This document shows positions 59,643 through 64,000 of a DNA stretch of 64,000 nucleotides, piece by piece. Source of the DNA: Cyanobium sp. WAJ14-Wanaka (GTDB lineage: Bacteria; Cyanobacteriota; Cyanobacteriia; PCC-6307; Cyanobiaceae). The first letter of the stretch is position 1, and the number at the start of each line of letters is the position of its first letter. The notes beneath the pieces were generated by a model, which saw only the letters and a list, made by a program, of their open reading frames with translations, ran no database searches and was not told the DNA's origin. A program made the position numbers and the translations under genes. Location: the NCBI RefSeq assembly GCF_024345375.1, contig NZ_JAGQAZ010000001.1, positions 902,661-966,660 on the forward strand, written 5' to 3'.

Positions 59643-59731
59643 TTGGCACCCTTCCATGGCAGCACCCCCACTTATGGGCCGATGCTAGGGGACCCCACGG
59701 GACCCGACAGTTCCGTTTATTTGTTTTTTCG

Positions 59732-60538
59732 ATGCGGATTGCCACCTGGAACGTCAATTCAGTTCGCACCCGCCTTGACCAGGTGGTGGCCTGGCTCGGG
59801 CAGGAAAGCCCCGATGTGCTCTGCCTTCAGGAAACCAAGGTGACCGATGAGCTGTTCCCCCGCAGTGCCTTTGAAGACCTCGGCTACCAGCTGGCGATCA
59901 GTGGCCAGAAGGCCTACAACGGCGTCGCCATGCTCAGCCTCTCTCCCCTGGAGGATGTGCAAATCGGCTTCGATGCCCTGCTGAGCGGTGATCCCGGGGC
60001 AGCCCAACTGAGCGAACAGAAGCGGGTGATCAGCGCCCTGGTGGAAGGGGTCAGGGTGCTCAATCTCTATGTGCCAAACGGTTCAGCCCTCAATTCGGAG
60101 AAATACCCCTACAAACTGGAATGGCTGGGCTGTCTGAAGCGTTATCTGGCAATCCAGGGCGACCAGGGCGACCCCCTCTGCATGGTGGGCGACTTCAACA
60201 TTGGCCCTGAGGCGCGGGATCTGCCGGACCCAGGCCGCCAAACCGGCGGCATCATGGCCAGCACCCCTGAGCGCGAGGCCCTGCGCGAGGCCCTCGGGGA
60301 AAACCTCAGCGACGTGTTTCGAGTCTTCGAACCGGACACTGGCCACTGGAGCTGGTGGGATTACCGCTCCGGCGCCTGGGACCGCGACAGGGGCTGGCGG
60401 ATCGATCACATCTATCTGAGCGAAGAGCTGCTCGACTGCGCCACTGGCTGCGTGATCCACAAGGCCACCCGAGGCAACATCCAACCCAGTGACCATGCCC
60501 CGGTCGTGGTCAATCTGGCCTGGCCGCCAGAGGAATAA
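59732..60538 (+). CDS. xth: Exodeoxyribonuclease III
   Basis: This 268-residue AP endonuclease/3'-exonuclease acts in base excision repair. All family motifs are visible: ATWNVNSVR at the start, LCLQETKV with the metal-binding Glu, LNLYVPNG, VGDFNIGP and the final SDHAPVVV with the catalytic Asp–His. Length is normal for XthA. It ends three bases before the convergent glcD gene. Confidence 0.95.
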   Translation: MRIATWNVNSVRTRLDQVVAWLGQESPDVLCLQETKVTDELFPRSAFEDLGYQLAISGQKAYNGVAMLSLSPLEDVQIGFDALLSGDPGAAQLSEQKRVISALVEGVRVLNLYVPNGSALNSEKYPYKLEWLGCLKRYLAIQGDQGDPLCMVGDFNIGPEARDLPDPGRQTGGIMASTPEREALREALGENLSDVFRVFEPDTGHWSWWDYRSGAWDRDRGWRIDHIYLSEELLDCATGCVIHKATRGNIQPSDHAPVVVNLAWPPEE

Positions 60539-60541
60539 AAA

Positions 60542-62029
60542 TCAAAAAACCTCTGCCCCTGCCGGCAGGCGTACCCCCTCGGCCGCCAACACCTCGACCC
60601 GCCTGGCCGATTCGGCGCAGCTGCGGGGGGTGGGGAAGATCTTGCCCGGATTCGCCCTGCGCAGCGGATCAAAGGCCTGACGCACCAACTGCATGGTGGC
60701 CAGGTCGTCGCTGCTGTACATCCAATCGAGGTAGCAACGCTTATCGGAGCCCACCCCGTGCTCACCGGTGATGCTGCCGCCGGCATCGACGCACAGGCGC
60801 AGGATTGCGCCACCGAGTTCTTGGACCCGCTCCTTGATCCCCGGCTCATTGGCCCGATAGAGGATCAGGGGGTGGAGATTGCCATCTCCGGCATGGAACA
60901 CATTCGCTACGGGCAGGCCATGGCTTTGGCTGAGCTGCTCGATCGCCGCCAACACCTGGGGCAGGGCGCTGCGGGGGACGACACCGTCCTGGAGGTAGTA
61001 ATTGGGGTAGCTGCGGCCCAGGGCGGAAATCGCCGACTTCCGGCCCTTCCAGAGCAAATCCCGTTCGGCCTGATCCCAGGCCTGCCGCACCGAGCGGGCC
61101 CCCGCCTGGCGGCAAAAATCGGTGGCCAGCTCAACTGCTGCGGCCACCTCCCGCTCCTGACCATCGAGCTCGATCAACAGCACAGCCGCCGCATCGGCCG
61201 GGTATTCCTCGATCCCAAAGGCGTTGTTCACGGCCTCCAGGCAGAGGCGATCCATCATTTCCATGCCGGCCGGCAGCACCCCTGCCGCCGTAACCAGCCG
61301 CACGGCCTCACCGGCGGCTTCCATCGAGCTGAAATCGGCCAGGAGCACGGCCACGCTCTGGGGCTTGCGCAGCAACCTCAAGGTGATGGCCGTAGCCACA
61401 CCCAGGGTGCCCTCACTACCGACAAAAGCTCCCCGTAAATCAAGCTCTGGGGCCTCATCGAGCTCGCTGCCCAGCTGGATCACGCTGCCATCGGGCAAAA
61501 CCACTTCCATCGCCAAGACGTGGTTGCTGGTGACTCCGTATTTGAGGCAGTGCACCCCCCCGGAGTTTTCGGCGATGTTGCCGCCGATGCTGCAGGCCAC
61601 CTGGCTGGAGGGATCGGGGGCGTAATAAAAGCCATCGCCCGCCACGGCCCGGGTTACCGAGTTGTTGATCACCCCTGGCTGCACGGTGATGCGTCGATTG
61701 GGCAGGTCGATTGCCAGCACCCGGCGCATGCGGCTGGTGGCGATCACCAGGCATTCGGTTTCGGCCACGGCCCCACCGGAAAGGCCCGTGCCACTGCCCC
61801 GGGCCACAAAGGGCACCCCCTCGCGATGGCAGAGCCCCAGCACCGCTGACACCTCAGCTGTGGTTTCTGGCAAAACCACCAGGGGCGGCTGGTGACGGCT
61901 AAGGGTCAGGCCGTCGCAGTCGTAGGAAAGCAGCTCCTGCCTGGCTGACACCACTGCCCTCTGGGGCAGCAGTTGGCGCAGTTGGCGTTCTAGAGCTGGC
62001 CAATTAATGCCCAATTGTTCTCGCCCCAA
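60542..62029 (-). CDS. glcD: Glycolate dehydrogenase, FAD-linked subunit
   Basis: This 495-residue flavoprotein oxidises glycolate to glyoxylate in photorespiration. The FAD_binding_4 domain shows VVLPETTAEVSAVLGLCH, FVARGSGTGLSGGA and SSQVACSIGGNIAENSGG. The C-terminal FAD-oxidase domain carries VFHAGDGNLHP and GSITGEHGVGSDK. The first codon is TTG at 62029; no ATG occurs before the fold. GlcE and GlcF partners are not in this window, which is common in cyanobacteria where the glc genes are scattered. Confidence 0.93.
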   Translation of the reverse strand: MGREQLGINWPALERQLRQLLPQRAVVSARQELLSYDCDGLTLSRHQPPLVVLPETTAEVSAVLGLCHREGVPFVARGSGTGLSGGAVAETECLVIATSRMRRVLAIDLPNRRITVQPGVINNSVTRAVAGDGFYYAPDPSSQVACSIGGNIAENSGGVHCLKYGVTSNHVLAMEVVLPDGSVIQLGSELDEAPELDLRGAFVGSEGTLGVATAITLRLLRKPQSVAVLLADFSSMEAAGEAVRLVTAAGVLPAGMEMMDRLCLEAVNNAFGIEEYPADAAAVLLIELDGQEREVAAAVELATDFCRQAGARSVRQAWDQAERDLLWKGRKSAISALGRSYPNYYLQDGVVPRSALPQVLAAIEQLSQSHGLPVANVFHAGDGNLHPLILYRANEPGIKERVQELGGAILRLCVDAGGSITGEHGVGSDKRCYLDWMYSSDDLATMQLVRQAFDPLRRANPGKIFPTPRSCAESARRVEVLAAEGVRLPAGAEVF

Positions 62030-62131
62030 CCCGCCAATTTTGGTGGGCTCAACTCGGGATCAACCTAACTAGTAACCGTTATTGCCGGTTCTGGGTCAAG
62101 ATGGGCGGCGGTCTTTCGCTGGCTTTCCCCC

Positions 62132-63448
62132 TTGACCTCGGCTCCCGTGTCGGCTGCTGCCTTGAACACCTCCCGTTCCCAGGAACTCTTCAGTGCCGCC
62201 CAAAAGCTGATGCCAGGTGGCGTCAGCTCACCGGTGCGGGCGTTCAAGTCGGTTGGGGGCCAACCCCTGATCTTCGATCGGGTCAAAGGCGCCTACGCCT
62301 GGGATGTGGACGGCAACCGCTTCATCGATTACATCGGCAGCTGGGGGCCCGCCATCTGCGGCCATAGCCACCCAGAGGTGTTGGCGGCCCTCCATGAAGC
62401 CCTCGATAGGGGCACCAGCTTTGGGGCCCCCTGCGCCCTGGAAAACACCCTCGCCGAGATGGTTATCGAGGCGGTGCCCTCGGTGGAAATGGTGCGCTTC
62501 GTCAACAGCGGCACCGAGGCATGCATGTCGGTGCTGAGGCTGATGCGGGCCTTCACCGGCCGCGAAAAGATCATCAAATTTGAAGGCTGTTACCACGGCC
62601 ATGCCGACATGTTTTTGGTGAAGGCGGGCTCTGGGGTTGCCACCCTCGGGCTGCCCGACTCCCCCGGCGTGCCCCGCAGCACCGCCGCCAGCACCCTCAC
62701 CGCCCCCTACAACGACCTAGAGGCCGTCAAACAGCTTTTCGCGGAGAACCCCGGCGAAATAGCCGGCGTAATCCTGGAGCCCGTGGTGGGCAACGCCGGA
62801 TTCATCACCCCCGAACCTGGCTTCCTGGAGGGCATCCGCGAACTGACCAAGGAGCACGGTGCCCTTTTGGTGTTCGACGAAGTGATGACCGGCTTCCGGA
62901 TCAGCTACGGCGGCGCCCAGGCCAAATTCGGCGTCACCCCGGACCTCACCACCATGGGCAAGGTGATTGGCGGAGGTTTGCCGGTGGGGGCCTATGGCGG
63001 CCGGGCCGACATCATGGCGATGGTGGCTCCCGCGGGCCCGATGTATCAAGCCGGCACCCTCAGCGGCAATCCCCTGGCCATGACCGCCGGGATCAAGACC
63101 CTGGAGCTGCTGAAGCAGCCCGGCACCTACGACCGGCTAGAGGCCATCACCAAGCGCCTCAGTGATGGCATCCAGGAAGCGGCCAAGGCCGCTGGTCTGC
63201 CCATCTGCGGTGGTTCGATCAGCGCCATGTTTGGCTTTTTTCTCTGCGAAGGCCCGGTGCACAACTTCGAACAGGCGAAGGCCGCCGACACGGTGCGCTT
63301 CGGCAAGCTCCATCGGGCCATGCTCGAGCGGGGTGTCTACCTGGCCCCGAGTGCCTTCGAGGCGGGCTTCACCTCCCTGGCCCACTCCGACGCCGACATC
63401 GACGCCACCCTGGCGGCCTTCCGCGAGAGTTTCGCTGCCATCGCCTGA
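62132..63448 (+). CDS. hemL: Glutamate-1-semialdehyde 2,1-aminomutase
   Basis: This 438-residue PLP enzyme makes 5-aminolevulinate, the precursor of haem and chlorophyll. The start of the conserved region is [18 protein letters not shown], then [44 protein letters not shown] and the PLP lysine in [17 protein letters not shown]. The TTG at 62132 is the longest start with a GTG at 62147 as an alternative; both agree with family length. The stop overlaps the next gene as TGATG. Confidence 0.95.
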   Translation: MTSAPVSAAALNTSRSQELFSAAQKLMPGGVSSPVRAFKSVGGQPLIFDRVKGAYAWDVDGNRFIDYIGSWGPAICGHSHPEVLAALHEALDRGTSFGAPCALENTLAEMVIEAVPSVEMVRFVNSGTEACMSVLRLMRAFTGREKIIKFEGCYHGHADMFLVKAGSGVATLGLPDSPGVPRSTAASTLTAPYNDLEAVKQLFAENPGEIAGVILEPVVGNAGFITPEPGFLEGIRELTKEHGALLVFDEVMTGFRISYGGAQAKFGVTPDLTTMGKVIGGGLPVGAYGGRADIMAMVAPAGPMYQAGTLSGNPLAMTAGIKTLELLKQPGTYDRLEAITKRLSDGIQEAAKAAGLPICGGSISAMFGFFLCEGPVHNFEQAKAADTVRFGKLHRAMLERGVYLAPSAFEAGFTSLAHSDADIDATLAAFRESFAAIA

Positions 63449-64000
63449 TGGGGCGCAGCTTCAGGCCAAAGCTGATTGCGTTGCTGGCGGCTACGGCCCT
63501 GCTCGCCGGCTGCAGCAATAGGTCTGCGGATGGGCCCGTAAACCTCACTAAGGGCATACCGGTGGGGGCTGTTTTGGCGCTCACCGGCAATGCCAATGTC
63601 TATGGCCAAGACCAAAAAATCGGCATCGACCTCGCCCTTGCCCAACTCAACGGCCAAGCAATCTCCCTGCAGATCGAAGACAGCGGCAGTGATGAGCCTG
63701 GCGCCAACGCCGCCTTCAATCTCCAAATCAATCGGGGCGTGTTGGCCCTGATTGGCCCCACCCTCTCCCAACAAGCTTTTTCAGCAGACCCCATTGCCCA
63801 GCGGCGCGGGGTACCTGTGGTGGCCCCGTCGAACACCGCCACCGGCATACCTGAAATCGGCCATTTCATTAGCCGTGTTTCTGCCCAAAGCTCCGTAATT
63901 GCGCCGCTCTCAATTGCCAAGGCCCTGCAAATCAATCCCGCCATTAGGCGAGCGGCAGTTTTCTATGCCCAGGACGATGCCTACAGCACCGCTGAGACGG
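63448..64000 (+). CDS. ABC transporter substrate-binding lipoprotein (partial, runs off window)
   Basis: At least 184 codons are present. The N-terminus is a lipoprotein signal (LLAATALLAGC, about residues 12–22). The mature part has IPVGAVLALTGNANVYGQDQ, GIDLALAQLN and VLALIGPTLSQQ, matching the periplasmic binding protein group that binds branched-chain amino acids, amides or urea (Peripla_BP_6). The start ATG overlaps the hemL stop. The C-terminus and any transporter genes lie beyond 64000. Confidence 0.85.
   Translation, partial: MGRSFRPKLIALLAATALLAGCSNRSADGPVNLTKGIPVGAVLALTGNANVYGQDQKIGIDLALAQLNGQAISLQIEDSGSDEPGANAAFNLQINRGVLALIGPTLSQQAFSADPIAQRRGVPVVAPSNTATGIPEIGHFISRVSAQSSVIAPLSIAKALQINPAIRRAAVFYAQDDAYSTAET

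Noticed and set aside
1-64000. Enrichment of the HIP1 octamer GCGATCGC
   Set aside because: Only a handful of copies were noticed (for example near 18974, 23401, 42227 and 47233), about what base composition would give; I did not count exhaustively.

Overview
The window looks like chromosomal DNA from a GC-rich picocyanobacterium of the Synechococcus/Cyanobium type. The evidence is an ndhL–DUF3007–trpA gene run, a cyanobacterial AbrB, an SLH-domain outer-membrane porin, a cytochrome c6-like protein, type III glutamine synthetase (glnN), a compact group 2 sigma factor, glcD and hemL, on a densely packed chromosome with many ATGA, GTGA and TGATG gene overlaps. I see no rRNA, CRISPR array, transposase or integrase. 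The only RNA gene found is an intronless tRNA-Leu(UAA).

Layout. 0–13 kb is a transport block: feoAB (Fe2+), ktrBA (K+), a DUF475/TerC-like membrane protein, a four-gene polar amino acid ABC transporter, a KimA-like APC permease, an MHS-type MFS transporter and dedA. About 13.25–26.17 kb is an accessory island: a type I restriction-modification system (hsdM, hsdS, hsdR) with a DUF4143 ATPase and an MNT/HEPN pair inserted between hsdS and hsdR, then an AbiEi/AbiEii toxin-antitoxin pair, a truncated chrA, a truncated second dedA and a type II P-type cation ATPase. About 26.2–30.2 kb carries chrA (chromate transporter), an Rrf2 regulator and an SLC13-type permease. 30.5–43.5 kb is mostly core genes: tRNA-Leu, ndhL, trpA, a cytochrome c, an SbcD/SbcC-like pair, abrB, a Nif11–cupin fusion, a sigma factor, hisIE and a QueD-like protein. 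43.6–54 kb holds glnN followed by a metal-homeostasis region: a MerR regulator, a porin, zur, a Zur box, znuACB, a desaturase, a CobW GTPase and fur. 54–64 kb holds larC, an orphan M41-like protease, xth, glcD, hemL and the start of an ABC substrate-binding protein.

The most striking structure is the island boundary. The 3' tail of chrA plus the 5' part of dedA is present twice as a 373-bp direct repeat, at 12880–13252 and 26173–26545, with about 14 mismatches. The left copy carries the complete dedA and the right copy the complete chrA. Deleting everything between them would restore one rrf2–chrA–dedA–MFS operon, so the R-M, toxin-antitoxin and ATPase segment appears to have been inserted into that operon. 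A third partial chrA copy (22516–22996) lies inside the island and is fused to a truncated, different dedA.

Other notable structure includes four CTGCAT boxes at exactly 23-bp spacing directly before the DUF4143 ATPase, three tandem 16-bp repeats at the left island edge, a desaturase whose C-terminus reads through the antisense strand of a porin signal-peptide fragment, and a perfect Zur box before znuA. Start codons were chosen from overlaps, ribosome binding sites and family length. Several genes (dedA, hsdM, hemL, glcD, rrf2, the SLC13 gene) have only TTG or GTG candidates.
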